A DNA stretch of 50,874 nt from an uncultured Clostridia bacterium (GTDB taxonomy: Bacteria > Bacillota > Clostridia > Peptostreptococcales > Anaerovoracaceae), in NCBI GenBank assembly GCA_944382925.1, contig CALWNX010000052.1, positions 1-50,874 on the forward strand. Reading direction: 5' to 3'. The notes under the pieces were generated by a model that was not told where the DNA came from, ran no database searches, and was given only the letters and a program-made list of their open reading frames with translations. Made by a program: the position numbers and the translations under genes. Of this stretch, positions 1 to 9,786 are shown piece by piece (the stretch's first letter is position 1; each line of letters begins with the position of its first letter).

Positions 1-32
1 CTAAAATACATAAAGTCACTTTAATTGTAGCT

Positions 33-71
33 GAAAAAAAGAGATAAAAAACAGAGAGCCGAAGCTCTCTG
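33..71 (-). terminator. Rho-independent terminator of the activase-like gene
   Basis: Read on the minus strand, an 8-bp perfect stem (CAGAGAGC/GCTCTCTG, positions 52-71) closes on a UUCG tetraloop and is followed by a T-rich tract (positions 51 down to 33). It lies about 95 bases beyond the stop codon of the large minus-strand gene ending at 166. The 72-165 stretch before it holds only weak GC-rich hairpins. Confidence 0.85.
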
Positions 72-165
72 AAAAAATCATTTTTTTATTTGTAATGCGC
101 TCCACCCCAACATTTGACATAGAGCCGGCTTTCTGCTTTCGTCCGGCCAAAGCCCAGGGCTCAGG

Positions 166-3100
166 CTAGGACGATTTTTCTATTTCTTCTTTTCTGGGCA
201 TTTCTTTCGCAGCGCGGCCGCTTCGCATGTTCATGTGCGCGGTCGACATCATCAGCTTGATCCTATTGAGCTGGTTGGTGTCGCTGGCGCCCGGATCGTA
301 GTCGATCGCCACGATGTTGGCCTTCGGGAAACGCTCGCGCAGTGCCTTGAACATGCCCTTGCCGATCACGTGGTTCGGCAGGCAAGCAAAAGGCTGCAGA
401 CAGGCAATGTTCGTCGCCCCGTCTTTGATCAGCTCGATCATTTCGCCGGTCAGCAGCCAGCCCTCACCGCACTGGTTGCCCACGGAAGCGATCTGCGAGG
501 CCTCGCGCGCCGTATGCTCGATGTGCGACGGCTCCTTAAAGCGGCGGCTCTCCCGCAGCGCCTTGCGCAGCGGCTTTCTGAACCACTCGACGACGGCGAT
601 CGCCAGCTGATTGATCTTATACGCCTTGTACGAGCCGGAAAGCTTCTCATAATTGAATTTCTTGTTGTACATGCCGTAGAGGAAGAAATCCACCAGATCC
701 AGCACCACTGCCTCGCCGCCTTCTTTTTCGATGATGTCGACGATGTTGTTGTTAGCGTCCGGGTGATACTTGACGAGAATCTCTCCTACCACGCCCACGC
801 GCGGCTTCTTTTCGTCGTAAAGCGGCAGCTCGTCATATTCGCGCACGATCTTAGGCACCAGACGGCGGAAGGTAGACATCTTGCCGTCGCGGCAGTTTTG
901 CATGATCTGCGCCTCGTATTTTTTCATGATCGCTTCGGCCGAGCCCTTGATCTTCTCATACGGCCTGGTCGCATACAGAAGCCGCTGGAAGAGGTCGCCG
1001 TAGAGCGCGCCGATGACCAGCTTCTTGCCCAGTCGCACGCCGATCTTAAAGCCCGGATTGGCCTCCAGCCCCGCCATATTGAAGGAGATGACAGGAATCT
1101 GCTCCATGCCCAGGTCCTTGAGCGCTTTGCGCAGAAGCGCGATGTAATTGCTGGCCCGGCAGCCGCCGCCGGTCTGCGACATGATGACCGCCGTCCTGTC
1201 CAGATCGAACCGGCCGGATTTGAGCGTGCTGATCATGTTGCCCAGCGTCACCAGCGTCGGATAGCAGGCGTCGTTATTGATGTATTTGAGTCCTTCGTTG
1301 ATCGAGTTGCGATCCACCGTCGGCACCAGGACTACGTTGTAGCCGCTGGCTTTCATGGCCGGCTCCAGATACTGGAAATGGATCGGCGACATCTGCGGAA
1401 CGATGATCGTATAATCCTTCTTCATTTCTTTGGTGAAAAGCCTGCGCACGAACGGCTTGTGCTGTCTTAGCGGCTTGATGCCGTTGCGCTCGCGTTCCTC
1501 CATGGCCGCCTTGAGCGAGCGGATCCTGATGCGGGCCGCGCCCAGATTGGTGCCCTCGTCTATCTTGAGCACGGTGTAGAGCTTGTTATTGCTTTCCAGA
1601 ATTTCCTCCACCTGATCGGTGGTGACGGCATCGACGCCGCAGCCAAAGGAATTGAGCTGCACCAGCTCCACATCGTCTCTGCTGCCGGCAAAGTCAGCCG
1701 CCTTGTAAAGGCGCGAATGGTAGGTCCACTGGTCGAGCACCCTGATCGGCCGCGGCAGATCGCCGAGATGACAGACGGAGTCCTCAGACAGCACCGCCAT
1801 ATCGTAGGATGTGATCAGCTTGTTCATGCCGTGATTGATCTCTTTGTCAAGATGATAAGGACGGCCGGAAAGAATGATCGCCTTCTTGACGTGTTCTTTG
1901 ATGTAAGCAAGCGCCCGCTCGCCCTCGCGGCGCACGTCTTCCTTGAAGCGCACTTCCTCTGCTCTGGCCTCGCTCACAGCCGCGCGCACCTCTTCCTCTG
2001 TCACGCCGCGATCAGCAAGCAGCTCGGCCAGTCTCTTTACCAGACGCTTATCGTTATCGTACGGCAGGAAAGGATGGCTGAAGGTGACGCCGTTTTCAGC
2101 AAATATCTCATCCATGTTGTTGGCGATCACCTCGGGATAGGTGGCCACGATCGGGCAGTTGTAGTGGTTCTGAGATTTCTCATCCTCCTGCTGTTCGTAA
2201 TTGAGGCAAGGATAGAAGATCCACTTTTCACCCGCCTCGACCAGCGACTTGATATGGCCGTGCACCAGCTTGGCCGGATAGCAGGCCGTATCGGAGGAAA
2301 TCGTCTCGATGCCCTTTTCGTAAAGCTCCTTGGAGGAATCCGGTGAAAGCACAACTTTAAAGCCCAGCTTCGTAAAGAAGGTGAACCAGAATGGATAGTC
2401 CTCGTACATGTTGAGCACGCGCGGCAGCGCCACATGGCCGCGCACGGCCTTTTCCTCGCTCAGAGGCTCGTAGCCGAAAAGTCTTCCCAGCTTGTATTCG
2501 TAAAGATCCGGCAGATCGCTGTGAACGTCGCTCTTGCCGGCGCCTTTTTCGCACCTGTTGCCGGTGATGTACCGCTTGCCGTCGGCAAATCTGGTGACAG
2601 TCAGCATGCAGCGGTTCTCACAGCCGCCGCATCTGGTATTGGCAGAGCGGGCGCTGAAATCGTCGAGCGCCGCCGCCTTTGTCACGGCTGAATGATGTCC
2701 TTCCTGCCAGAAAGCAAGCGAATTGAGCGCGCAGCCGTAGGCGCCCATCAGACCGGCGATGTCAGGTCTTACGACCTCGCGGCCAAGCACCTTTTCGATC
2801 GCCCGCAGCACCGATTCATTATAGAAAGTACCGCCCTGCACGACGATCCGCTCTCCTGCTTCCTCAGGATTGCGCAGCTTGATGACCTTGTAGAGCGCGT
2901 TCTTGATGACAGAGTAAGAAAGTCCCGCCGCAATATCGCTGATCTTGGCGCCTTCCTTCTGCGCCTGCTTGACCATCGAATTCATGAACACCGTGCAGCG
3001 TGTGCCCAGATCGACCGGGCTGTGCGACTTGAGGCCGGCCCTGGCAAAATCCTCCACGCTCATATCGACCGACTTGGCATAAGTCTCGATAAACGAGCCG

Positions 3101-4434
3101 CAGCCGGACGAGCAGGCTTCGTTGAGCATGATGTTATAGATAGCGTGATCCTTGATCCGCATACACTTCATATCCTGGCCGCCGATGTCGAGGATAAAAT
3201 CAACGCCCGGCAGAAATTCCTCCGCCGCCTTATAATGCGCCATTGTCTCGATCAGACCCATATCGGCGTTAAAACCGGCCTGAATGAGCCCCTCGCCGTA
3301 ACCGGTCACGGTCGTATTGCCGATATATGCTCCCTCCGGCAGCAAGGCATAAAGCTCCTTTAACATCTGCCTGGTGGTCTCCAGCGGATTGCCCTCGTTA
3401 CCCTGATAAAAGCTGTAGAGCAGCCTCTTATCCCTGTCTATCAGCGCCGCCTTGGTCGTCGTCGAGCCGGCATCGATGCCGAGGAACAGCGCGCCCCTGG
3501 CCTCTTGCAGCTCTCCTCTGGCGATTTTGGCCCTGGCATGCCGGGCCTTAAAATCCTCATATTCTTTTTCGTCCTTAAACAGCGGTTCCATGCGCCTTGC
3601 CCCCGCCACCGCGCGGCGGTCAACGCTGTCGATCCTGCCGATCAGCTCGGAAAGGCGCAAAGGCTCAGCTTTATCTGCCATCATCGCCGCTCCGATAGCG
3701 ACAAAATACTTGGCGTCGTTTGGGAAGATAACCTCGTCCTCTTTGAGGTCTAATGTCTCTACAAAACGTTTGCGCAGCTCCGGCATATATGTAAGCGGTC
3801 CGCCCAGAAAGGCCACGTGTCCGCGAATACGCCGTCCGCAGGCCAGACCGCTGATGGTCTGGTTGACGACAGCCTGAAAGATGGAAGCCGCCAGGTCCTC
3901 CATCGGCGCGCCCTCGTTGATCAAAGGCTGGATGTCCGTCTTGGCGAAGACGCCGCACCGGGCTGCAATCGGATAGATAACCTTGTAATTCCTGGCCGCC
4001 TCGTTGAGGCCACTTCCGTCGGTGTTGAGCAGGATCGCCATCTGATCGATGAAAGCGCCCGTGCCGCCGGCGCAGGTGCCGTTCATGCGCTGCTCGATGC
4101 TGCTGCCGAAGAAGGTGATCTTGGCATCCTCGCCGCCCAGCTCGATGGCAACGTCAGTTTCCGGTATCAGCCGCTTGACAGCAAGCGAGCAGGTCACTAC
4201 CTCCTGCTCAAATTTGGTGTCTATTTTTTCTGCCAGCGCCAGTCCGCCGGAGCCGGTGATCACGCACTGAACCTCGATATTGCCCTTCTGCGCGCTCAGC
4301 TCCATCAGCACCTCTTTTACCTTATCAAAAACGCTCGACATGTGCCTTTCGTATTTGCGGTACATTATTTTGTTGTCATTGTCGAGCAAGATCAGCTTCA
4401 CAGTAGTGGAGCCGACGTCTATTCCCAGTCTCAT
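166..4434 (-). CDS. Giant acyl-CoA dehydratase activase-like protein (BadF/BadG/HgdC ATPase x2 + DUF2229)
   Basis: This is a 1422-residue cytoplasmic protein with two ASKHA-type ATPase domains of the BadF/BadG/BcrA/HgdC family. The first begins [11 protein letters not shown] and carries [11 protein letters not shown]; the second begins near residue 316 ([11 protein letters not shown]) and carries [11 protein letters not shown] cysteine motif follows ([10 protein letters not shown]), then a DUF2229-like region and a C-terminal HgdB-like part ([20 protein letters not shown]). Known HgdC-type activases couple ATP hydrolysis to one-electron transfer from a [4Fe-4S] cluster into 2-hydroxyacyl-CoA dehydratases. 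The role of these long fusion versions is not established. The start at 4434 is preferred over the ATG at 4440 because GAGG (4443-4446) sits 8 bases before it but only 2 before the other. The gene is monocistronic with its own terminator, and no dehydratase subunits lie next to it. Confidence 0.88.
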   Translation of the reverse strand: MRLGIDVGSTTVKLILLDNDNKIMYRKYERHMSSVFDKVKEVLMELSAQKGNIEVQCVITGSGGLALAEKIDTKFEQEVVTCSLAVKRLIPETDVAIELGGEDAKITFFGSSIEQRMNGTCAGGTGAFIDQMAILLNTDGSGLNEAARNYKVIYPIAARCGVFAKTDIQPLINEGAPMEDLAASIFQAVVNQTISGLACGRRIRGHVAFLGGPLTYMPELRKRFVETLDLKEDEVIFPNDAKYFVAIGAAMMADKAEPLRLSELIGRIDSVDRRAVAGARRMEPLFKDEKEYEDFKARHARAKIARGELQEARGALFLGIDAGSTTTKAALIDRDKRLLYSFYQGNEGNPLETTRQMLKELYALLPEGAYIGNTTVTGYGEGLIQAGFNADMGLIETMAHYKAAEEFLPGVDFILDIGGQDMKCMRIKDHAIYNIMLNEACSSGCGSFIETYAKSVDMSVEDFARAGLKSHSPVDLGTRCTVFMNSMVKQAQKEGAKISDIAAGLSYSVIKNALYKVIKLRNPEEAGERIVVQGGTFYNESVLRAIEKVLGREVVRPDIAGLMGAYGCALNSLAFWQEGHHSAVTKAAALDDFSARSANTRCGGCENRCMLTVTRFADGKRYITGNRCEKGAGKSDVHSDLPDLYEYKLGRLFGYEPLSEEKAVRGHVALPRVLNMYEDYPFWFTFFTKLGFKVVLSPDSSKELYEKGIETISSDTACYPAKLVHGHIKSLVEAGEKWIFYPCLNYEQQEDEKSQNHYNCPIVATYPEVIANNMDEIFAENGVTFSHPFLPYDNDKRLVKRLAELLADRGVTEEEVRAAVSEARAEEVRFKEDVRREGERALAYIKEHVKKAIILSGRPYHLDKEINHGMNKLITSYDMAVLSEDSVCHLGDLPRPIRVLDQWTYHSRLYKAADFAGSRDDVELVQLNSFGCGVDAVTTDQVEEILESNNKLYTVLKIDEGTNLGAARIRIRSLKAAMEERERNGIKPLRQHKPFVRRLFTKEMKKDYTIIVPQMSPIHFQYLEPAMKASGYNVVLVPTVDRNSINEGLKYINNDACYPTLVTLGNMISTLKSGRFDLDRTAVIMSQTGGGCRASNYIALLRKALKDLGMEQIPVISFNMAGLEANPGFKIGVRLGKKLVIGALYGDLFQRLLYATRPYEKIKGSAEAIMKKYEAQIMQNCRDGKMSTFRRLVPKIVREYDELPLYDEKKPRVGVVGEILVKYHPDANNNIVDIIEKEGGEAVVLDLVDFFLYGMYNKKFNYEKLSGSYKAYKINQLAIAVVEWFRKPLRKALRESRRFKEPSHIEHTAREASQIASVGNQCGEGWLLTGEMIELIKDGATNIACLQPFACLPNHVIGKGMFKALRERFPKANIVAIDYDPGASDTNQLNRIKLMMSTAHMNMRSGRAAKEMPRKEEIEKSS

Positions 4435-4583
4435 GCACATTACCTCATCATTAATATATAGTATATATTAACACCTTGAGCGCGCATGCTCACATATATT
4501 TTTCGTTAATCTTTGGCACAATTTTTGACGATAGAGTGAACAATTTGCTGGATTTGTGAACTGTTTCAAGATATAATCAGAAT

Positions 4584-5129
4584 ATGGAAAGTACGATCAG
4601 AGAAAGAACATGGAAGGCAATTTACCGCCTGCTTGACAGAGTTTCGCCTATCGAAGGCGACTGCGGCAGACTATGCGGCGCGGCCTGCTGCACCGTCAGC
4701 GGCGAGCTGGCTGACGAAGAACTGGGCATCTACCTCTACCCCGGCGAAGAGAAGCTGCATCAGAACACAGTATTTGACGCCGGGGACTGGCTCGACTGGA
4801 CCGTCGAAGAGGCAGAGGATTACGAATTCCCCACTTCCTGGCAGGGCCGGGTCTATTTTGTGCGCTGCAAAACTCCGCCCCACTGTCCGCGCCGGCTCCG
4901 GCCCCTGCAGTGCCGCACCTTTCCCCTCACCCCGCATCTTGACAAGAACGGACTGCTGACGCTGATCTACAACGATGTAGAGCTGCCCTACCGCTGTCCT
5001 CTCATCGAAGACCGCCTTGAGCTGACGCCAAAGTTCGTGCGCGCCACTTATACAGTCTGGTCTCATCTGCTCCGCGACCCGCTGATCTACGATCTGGTCG
5101 CCATGGATTCTGCCGCCCGTAGGTTGTAA
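4584..5129 (+). CDS. YkgJ-family cysteine-cluster protein
   Basis: This 181-residue protein has the cysteine layout of the putative zinc/iron-chelating YkgJ-like family: DCGRLCGAACC near residues 27-37, RCK...HCPRR...QCRTFPL in the middle, then YRCPL. The biochemical role of the family is not settled; some members are linked to metal binding. The start has no visible Shine-Dalgarno sequence. A TATAAT (4572-4577) lies only 6 bases before the ATG, so the message may be leaderless or the true promoter lies elsewhere. It is transcribed divergently from the activase-like gene and is followed by a repeat-rich spacer and a plus-strand terminator at 5408-5438. Confidence 0.75.
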   Translation: MESTIRERTWKAIYRLLDRVSPIEGDCGRLCGAACCTVSGELADEELGIYLYPGEEKLHQNTVFDAGDWLDWTVEEAEDYEFPTSWQGRVYFVRCKTPPHCPRRLRPLQCRTFPLTPHLDKNGLLTLIYNDVELPYRCPLIEDRLELTPKFVRATYTVWSHLLRDPLIYDLVAMDSAARRL

Positions 5130-5407
5130 TGAAGTTGTCTTTGGGTTTTCGATTACGGCGGACTTATTATATATCTGATGCGCAATTCAAGTTGAATTTT
5201 GCAAAAAAATTCTCCGCTTTCATGCCAATAAGAGCATCAGCCAGTTGAAAAATGAGTTTTTTGCCGAAGCGAGCTGCCTGATGTTGCTTTTTCTTTAACA
5301 CGATTTACGCCATGCGTTTTTTCAACATAGCGGTGAAGGCTAAAAATCGCAGACAGCGGGGCTGTCTGCGGCGAGATTTGCTTGCAGTGGAATTGGTCTA
5401 CAGTCTG
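5130..5407. repeat. Intergenic multi-hairpin repeat copy (modules B and C)
   Basis: This is a gene-free stretch between the YkgJ-like gene and the MATE gene. Positions 5349-5371 form a perfect 10-bp hairpin (CGCAGACAGC/GCTGTCTGCG). From 5364 to 5407 the sequence matches 18817-18859 almost base for base: the first 23 bases are identical and the terminal 20 have four differences, ending in CTACAGTCTG. The left part holds shorter fragments typical of the other copies (GATGTTGCTTTTT near 5280, ATTTTGCAAA near 5203). No ORF with a ribosome binding site was found. Confidence 0.7.
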
Positions 5408-5438
5408 AATCGCCCTACAGCAGGGCGATTTCTTTTTT
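5408..5438 (+). terminator. Plus-strand terminator overlapping the MATE 3' end
   Basis: A perfect 9-bp stem (AATCGCCCT/AGGGCGATT, loop ACAGC) is followed on the plus strand by TTCTTTTTT. It terminates transcription from the YkgJ-like side. Its downstream arm and T tract encode the last codons of the convergent MATE gene, so coding and termination sequence are shared. Confidence 0.75.
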
Positions 5439-6779
5439 ATATAATCTTCTCAGCATGATGGCGCTGTAGGTAACGCCCAGGATTTCTGCCAGCGGGAAGG
5501 CCATCCACGAAAGCGTGACGCCGCCGATCCTGATGAGGATAAAGGCCAGCGGCAGAATGCCAAACAGCTGCCTGATCAGCGAGCCGTAGAGGCTGAGCAT
5601 GCCGTGACCCGTGCCCTGAAACAGCGTGCCGGTGATGATGCCGAACGAAGCCGGGATGAAGCAGATGCTGATCAGTCTCAGCGCCGGAATACCGATCTCG
5701 TACATCTCCGGCGAAGCGTCGAACATCATCAGAAGCTGACGCGGCAGGAGCTGGAACAAGAGCGTGCCCAGCACCATGACCACAAAGGCGACCTTGAAGG
5801 CTGACTTGTAAGTAGCCATCAGCCTCTCCCTGTCGCAGGCGCCGTAGTTATAGCCCATGATCGGCATCGCGCCCTGATTGAGACCAAAGACCGGCATGAA
5901 CACGAAGGACTGGATCTTGAAGTATATACCGAGTACGGCCACCGCCGTCGTCGAATAAACCACCAGAATCATGTTGTAGAAAATTATCATTATCGAACCG
6001 ATGGACTGCATCACTATCGAAGGCAGGCCCACCTTGTAGATGTCCTTTACGATCTGCCAGTCCATCTTAAAGCCCCTGAGCTTGATGGAAACCAGATGTT
6101 CTCCTCTGATGACGATGATAACTCCCACCAGCATACCGCACATCTGACCGATGACGGTTGCCAGAGCCGCACCGGCCACGCCCATTTCCGGCATGCCGAC
6201 CAGTCCGAAGATGAGGATCGGATCCAGTACGATGTTGACGATAGCGCCGGTCAGGCCGCAGAGCATCGGGGCGACCATGTTGCCCGTGGATTGCAGCACC
6301 TTTTCCAGCACCACCTGAATATTGATGAACAGAGAACCGACGCAGACGATCACGCAGTACTCGCAGGCGGCGTCGAATATATAAGTTCCCTCCTCGGCAT
6401 AGCCGGCCACGAAGATCTTCGTGAAGAAAACGCCGATGATGAGAAAGATCAGATAGTTGAAGAGGCCGATCCTGATACTGGTGCTGGCAGCCTTGTCGGC
6501 TTCCTCCTGATTCTTGGCGCCCAGCCTTCTGGCGATCAGCGAATTGATACCTACGCCGCTGCCGACGGAAAGCGCGATGATCATCATCTGCAGCGGATTG
6601 ACGATCGAGACAGCCGTCAGCGCGTCCTCGCTGATGCGCGAAACGAAGATGCTGTCCACCACGTTATACAGAGCGTTGATCGTCATCGAAAGGATGGCCG
6701 GCAGGGCCATGTTAAAAAGCAGCTTGTTGACGGGCATGGTTCCCATCTTGTTGTCATGTAATTGTCTCTTTTCTTCCAT
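5415..6779 (-). CDS. MATE family efflux transporter
   Basis: A 454-residue integral membrane protein with the two-fold repeated MatE architecture (about 12 membrane segments). The N-terminal motif (LPAILSMTINALYNVVDSIFV) and the conserved inter-repeat regions fit Na+- or H+-coupled multidrug and toxin extrusion proteins. The substrate cannot be read from sequence. Family length is about 440-460, so it is complete. The start is set by GAGG 7 bases upstream of the ATG. A good sigma-A promoter (TTGAAT-17-TATAAT, 6813-6841) lies just upstream, overlapping the divergent prfC promoter. Its last codons overlap the plus-strand terminator at 5408-5438. Confidence 0.93.
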   Translation of the reverse strand: MEEKRQLHDNKMGTMPVNKLLFNMALPAILSMTINALYNVVDSIFVSRISEDALTAVSIVNPLQMMIIALSVGSGVGINSLIARRLGAKNQEEADKAASTSIRIGLFNYLIFLIIGVFFTKIFVAGYAEEGTYIFDAACEYCVIVCVGSLFINIQVVLEKVLQSTGNMVAPMLCGLTGAIVNIVLDPILIFGLVGMPEMGVAGAALATVIGQMCGMLVGVIIVIRGEHLVSIKLRGFKMDWQIVKDIYKVGLPSIVMQSIGSIMIIFYNMILVVYSTTAVAVLGIYFKIQSFVFMPVFGLNQGAMPIMGYNYGACDRERLMATYKSAFKVAFVVMVLGTLLFQLLPRQLLMMFDASPEMYEIGIPALRLISICFIPASFGIITGTLFQGTGHGMLSLYGSLIRQLFGILPLAFILIRIGGVTLSWMAFPLAEILGVTYSAIMLRRLYKKEIALL

Positions 6780-6812
6780 TCATTTACCTCATTTTTCATT
6801 TCACGATTGAGT

Positions 6813-6841
6813 ATTATACAATAAAATATTTACAAATTCAA
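6813..6841 (-). promoter_or_regulatory. Sigma-A promoter for the MATE gene
   Basis: On the minus strand a TTGAAT -35 box (6836-6841) is separated by 17 bases from a perfect TATAAT -10 box (6813-6818). The MATE start codon lies 33 bases further on. It overlaps the divergent promoter proposed for prfC. Confidence 0.7.
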
Positions 6842-6856
6842 CCTTTATGGTATTAT
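6829..6856 (+). promoter_or_regulatory. Probable promoter for prfC
   Basis: TTTACA (6829-6834) and TATTAT (6851-6856) are separated by 16 bases, each one mismatch from the sigma-A consensus. The prfC start codon at 6891 follows 34 bases later. It interleaves with the opposite-strand MATE promoter, so the two could interfere. Confidence 0.45.
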
Positions 6857-6890
6857 AGTCTGTGTGACTTTTTTAAGAAACGAGGATATT

Positions 6891-8489
6891 ATGTTAGACA
6901 GAAATGAAGAAATACAGAGAAGACGGATCTTCGGCATCATCTCCCACCCTGATGCCGGCAAGACGACGCTGACGGAAAAGCTGCTCCTGCACGGCGGGGC
7001 GATCCGCCAGGCCGGCACCGTCAAGGCCAGGCGCAACGACAAGTTTGCCACTTCCGACTGGATGGAGATCGAGAAGCAGAGAGGCATCTCCGTCACCTCC
7101 TCCGTCATGCAGTTTGAATACGCCGGCAAGGTGATCTCGATCATGGACACTCCCGGCCACAATGATTTCGGCGAGGACACCTACCGCATCCTCACCTCGG
7201 TAGACAGCGCGGTGATGGTCATCGACGGCGCCAAGGGTATCGAGGCTCAGACGCGCAAGCTCTTTCGCGTCTGCTCCCTGCGCGGCATCCCGGTCTTCAC
7301 CTTCATCAACAAGCTCGACCGCGAAACCAAAGATCCCTTTGACCTCATTCAGGAGCTTGAGGACGTGCTGGGGCTGCCGTCCGTGCCCGTGACTTGGCCG
7401 ATCGGCTGCGGCCTGAATTTTCAGGGCGTATACGACATCCTCAAAAATGAGGCCATCCTCTACAAGGCCGGCAAGACCATCAAACTGGGCGCAGCGGGCG
7501 TTTTCGGTCCTGAGCTTGAAGAGGAAATCACCGGCTTCAATCTGCAGGCTCTGCGCGATGAGATCGAGCTGATTCAAGGCGCAGGCAACGAATTCGACAT
7601 GGAAAAGATCTCCCGCGGCCAGCTTTCGCCGGTCTTTTTCGGCTCGGCGCTGGCTGACTTCGGCACGGTGCCTTTTCTCGAGCACTTCCTCGACATGTCT
7701 CCCGCCCCCGGTCCGCGGAAAACCCTGGACGGCGAGGTCCGCCCCGAAGACGATTTTTTCAGCGGCTTCATCTTCAAGATTCAGGCCAACATGAACCCCG
7801 CCCACCGCGACCGGCTGGCTTTCCTGCGCATCTGCTCGGGCACCTTTGAACGCGGCATGAGCGTCCGGCTCTCGCGCACCGGCAAGGAAATGAAGCTGGC
7901 GCAGTCGACGATGCTGATGGCCAATCAGCGGGAAAACGTTGACGAAGCGATCGCCGGCGACATCATCGGCATCTACGATACGGGAAACTATCAGATCGGC
8001 GATACCCTCTCGACCCGCCGCGAGCCGCTCTTTTTTGAACCGCTGCCGACCTTCCCGCCGGAGCTTTTCGCTCTGGTGAGCCCGAAGGATACGATGAAAG
8101 CCAAACAGTTCCAGAAAGGCGTTTCGCAGCTGGCGCAGGAAGGCGCGATCCAGGTTTATCACAATCAGTACAACGAAATCGTGGCCGGAGCCGTCGGCCA
8201 GCTGCAATTTGAAGTCTTCCAGTATCGGCTGGAAAACGAATACAACGCCAAGGTGCGCATGGACCGCCTGGACTTTTCCCTCGCCCGCTGGCTGAGCGCC
8301 GAGGACAGCGAAGCATCGCGGCTGGAAAAGATCAAGGGAATGCTCGATTCGCGCACGATGCTGGTGTACGACCACTTCGAGCGGCCGCTGATCCTCTTCG
8401 CCAACCAGTTCACGCTCAATTACTTCTGCGAAAAGCACGAGGATCTGAAGCTGCTCGAGGCCATGGAGGTCCAGAGCGCGCGCGTTTAA
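6891..8489 (+). CDS. prfC: Peptide chain release factor 3 (RF3 GTPase)
   Basis: A 532-residue translational GTPase. G1 is SHPDAGKTT (residues 18-26), the switch I region contains RGISVTSS, G3 is DTPGHNDF and G4 is NKLD. The length matches bacterial RF3, and the C-terminal domain lacks the extra domains of EF-G. RF3 recycles RF1/RF2 from the ribosome after peptide release. The start at 6891 follows CGAGG with a 5-base spacer; a GTG 27 bases upstream in the same frame has no ribosome binding site and lies almost on the promoter. It is monocistronic and divergent from the MATE gene. Confidence 0.95.
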   Translation: MLDRNEEIQRRRIFGIISHPDAGKTTLTEKLLLHGGAIRQAGTVKARRNDKFATSDWMEIEKQRGISVTSSVMQFEYAGKVISIMDTPGHNDFGEDTYRILTSVDSAVMVIDGAKGIEAQTRKLFRVCSLRGIPVFTFINKLDRETKDPFDLIQELEDVLGLPSVPVTWPIGCGLNFQGVYDILKNEAILYKAGKTIKLGAAGVFGPELEEEITGFNLQALRDEIELIQGAGNEFDMEKISRGQLSPVFFGSALADFGTVPFLEHFLDMSPAPGPRKTLDGEVRPEDDFFSGFIFKIQANMNPAHRDRLAFLRICSGTFERGMSVRLSRTGKEMKLAQSTMLMANQRENVDEAIAGDIIGIYDTGNYQIGDTLSTRREPLFFEPLPTFPPELFALVSPKDTMKAKQFQKGVSQLAQEGAIQVYHNQYNEIVAGAVGQLQFEVFQYRLENEYNAKVRMDRLDFSLARWLSAEDSEASRLEKIKGMLDSRTMLVYDHFERPLILFANQFTLNYFCEKHEDLKLLEAMEVQSARV

Positions 8490-8514
8490 GTTGTCTGTTT
8501 TGGCTCAGGCGCCG

Positions 8515-8692
8515 CAAAAAGCCAACATTTCCTCCCATTTTCATCCATTTTTCGGTCATACGGGAGCGCATGTTGGCTTTTTGAAAGCAATATATGATTT
8601 CGGACAACAGTTTTTTGCAAAATCGTTGTCCATTTCCGTATCCGACAGGCAAAAAGCCAACATCGAGCTGAGCGGAGTTTGCCTGCACTCTG
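8515..8692. repeat. Intergenic multi-hairpin repeat copy (modules A and C)
   Basis: This spacer between convergent prfC and the lipoprotein gene holds a perfect 14-bp inverted repeat (CAAAAAGCCAACAT at 8515-8528, complement at 8570-8583, 41-base loop). It also holds a 7-bp hairpin GGACAAC/GTTGTCC (8612-8631) and a 47-base block (8625-8671) that matches 18751-18797 at 45 of 47 positions. It ends at 8672-8692 with the terminal motif GCGGAGTTTG...CTCTG shared with the other copies. It may double as a transcription terminator for prfC. Confidence 0.75.
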
Positions 8693-8701
8693 AACTGCTC
8701 C

Positions 8702-9367
8702 TTACGAGACAGCTCCTGTTTTTATGAGCACCTTCATGGCATCAAGCACGTGATCCTTATCGTCATTATATGTACCTGTCACCGAGATGCTCTGGCCGTC
8801 AACGATGGCGTTGATACCCATCTGTGTCGCTGCCGGCATCTCCATGAGCGCCTCGCGGCCACCCAGAGCTTCGATCTGCTCTTCCGTGATGCTGCCGCTT
8901 TCGATCATCAGATCGATCAAATCATCGGTCAGTCTCGTCTCCGCCTCATAATAGATGAGCGGCTCGCCGGCAAAGTTCATCAGCTTGCTGTCGACAATCT
9001 CAAAGCCTGAGACGTTCATGGCGTCAAGCTGCTCCAGCAGGTCAGCCAGATCATCCTCGTCGAGCGGACCCTCGTAAGGACCGTTGACGATCACGTTTAC
9101 ATTTGAGGTGGACGCCGAACCCTCCATCACATCATCGATATCATAGATTGAGAAATTGTTCAGCGAGCTGTCAAATACCCACTGATCCGCATCGTACTTG
9201 GCGCTGAAGCCGTCGTAAGAAGCTTCTTCTGCATTCTCAGGCACTTCAACGTCGGCAAGCTCCGGATAAGCTTCCGCCGCAGGTTCATCGCCGCCGCAGG
9301 AGGTCAGAACCGGCAGGCAAAGCATGCACAGCAGGCCGAGCAGCAGCACCAGAAATTTCTTTTTCAT
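8702..9367 (-). CDS. Hypothetical lipoprotein
   Basis: A 221-residue protein with a type II signal peptide: Lys-rich start, hydrophobic core and a lipobox LTSC with the lipidated Cys at position 24. The mature part is acidic (many Asp/Glu) and matches no family I can name, so its function is unknown. It is predicted to be anchored to the outer face of the cytoplasmic membrane. The start is supported by AAAGGA 5-6 bases upstream. It lies directly downstream of rnpB in the same direction, with a 41-base gap, and ends against the repeat-containing spacer. Confidence 0.8.
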   Translation of the reverse strand: MKKKFLVLLLGLLCMLCLPVLTSCGGDEPAAEAYPELADVEVPENAEEASYDGFSAKYDADQWVFDSSLNNFSIYDIDDVMEGSASTSNVNVIVNGPYEGPLDEDDLADLLEQLDAMNVSGFEIVDSKLMNFAGEPLIYYEAETRLTDDLIDLMIESGSITEEQIEALGGREALMEMPAATQMGINAIVDGQSISVTGTYNDDKDHVLDAMKVLIKTGAVS

Positions 9368-9408
9368 CGCTTTTCCTTTCTTTACACTTAACGCAAATTT
9401 ATTTTAAA

Positions 9409-9778
9409 TTGGGCAGAGCTATAAGCCGGGTTCTGTATTTGGCAATCATCTATCTCGACTTGCCATTGCTGACAAGCTCCAGCGACCTACCTTGCGGGAG
9501 GCGGCGGGCAACCGCCTTTTGCCCCTATTTGGTCTTGCTCCGGATGGGGTTTACACGGCCGCCATGTCTCCATGACGCCGGTGAGCTCTTACCTCACCAT
9601 TTCAACCTTACCACGGCCTTACCCGTTTCGGCGGAATGTTTCTGTTGCACTTTCCCTATAGTTACCTACGCCGGACGTTATCCGGCATCCTGCCCTGCGG
9701 AGCCCGGACTTTCCTCATCCCCCTTCTGCCGGAGCTTGCCCTCCGGCAGCGGAAAACGCGACTGCCTGCTCTACCCAA
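9409..9778 (-). ncRNA. rnpB: RNase P RNA, class A
   Basis: Read on the minus strand, the sequence has the RNase P P4 5' strand (GAGGAAAGTCCGGGCT) and the matching 3' strand (ACAGAACCCGGCTTA). P1 closes the molecule: TTGGGTAGAGC at 9768-9778 pairs with GCTCTGCCCAA at 9409-9419, with one G-U. The J-region GTAGGTAACTATAGGG-like segment and the GGTAAGGTTGAAA-type motif are typical of the A architecture. It is the catalytic subunit that matures tRNA 5' ends. No convincing promoter was found; the 37-residue ORF ends 8 bases upstream, so co-transcription and processing are possible. Confidence 0.95.
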
Positions 9779-9786
9779 ATTAAAAT

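Noticed and set aside
235-1470. Long plus-strand open frame opposite the activase-like gene
   Set aside because: It lies antisense to a gene with clear domains, has no ribosome binding site, and its composition is that of a GC-rich shadow frame. The same applies to 6894-8438, 11461-12609, 22851-24092, 23860-25401, 33735-35144 and 48053-49201.
4572-4577. TATAAT as the promoter of the YkgJ-like gene
   Set aside because: It is a perfect -10 box, but no -35 box stands at 16-18 bases and it would leave no leader for translation; left undecided rather than annotated.
9409-9783. Plus-strand 124-residue frame
   Set aside because: It is exactly antisense to the RNase P RNA, whose conserved helices explain the sequence.
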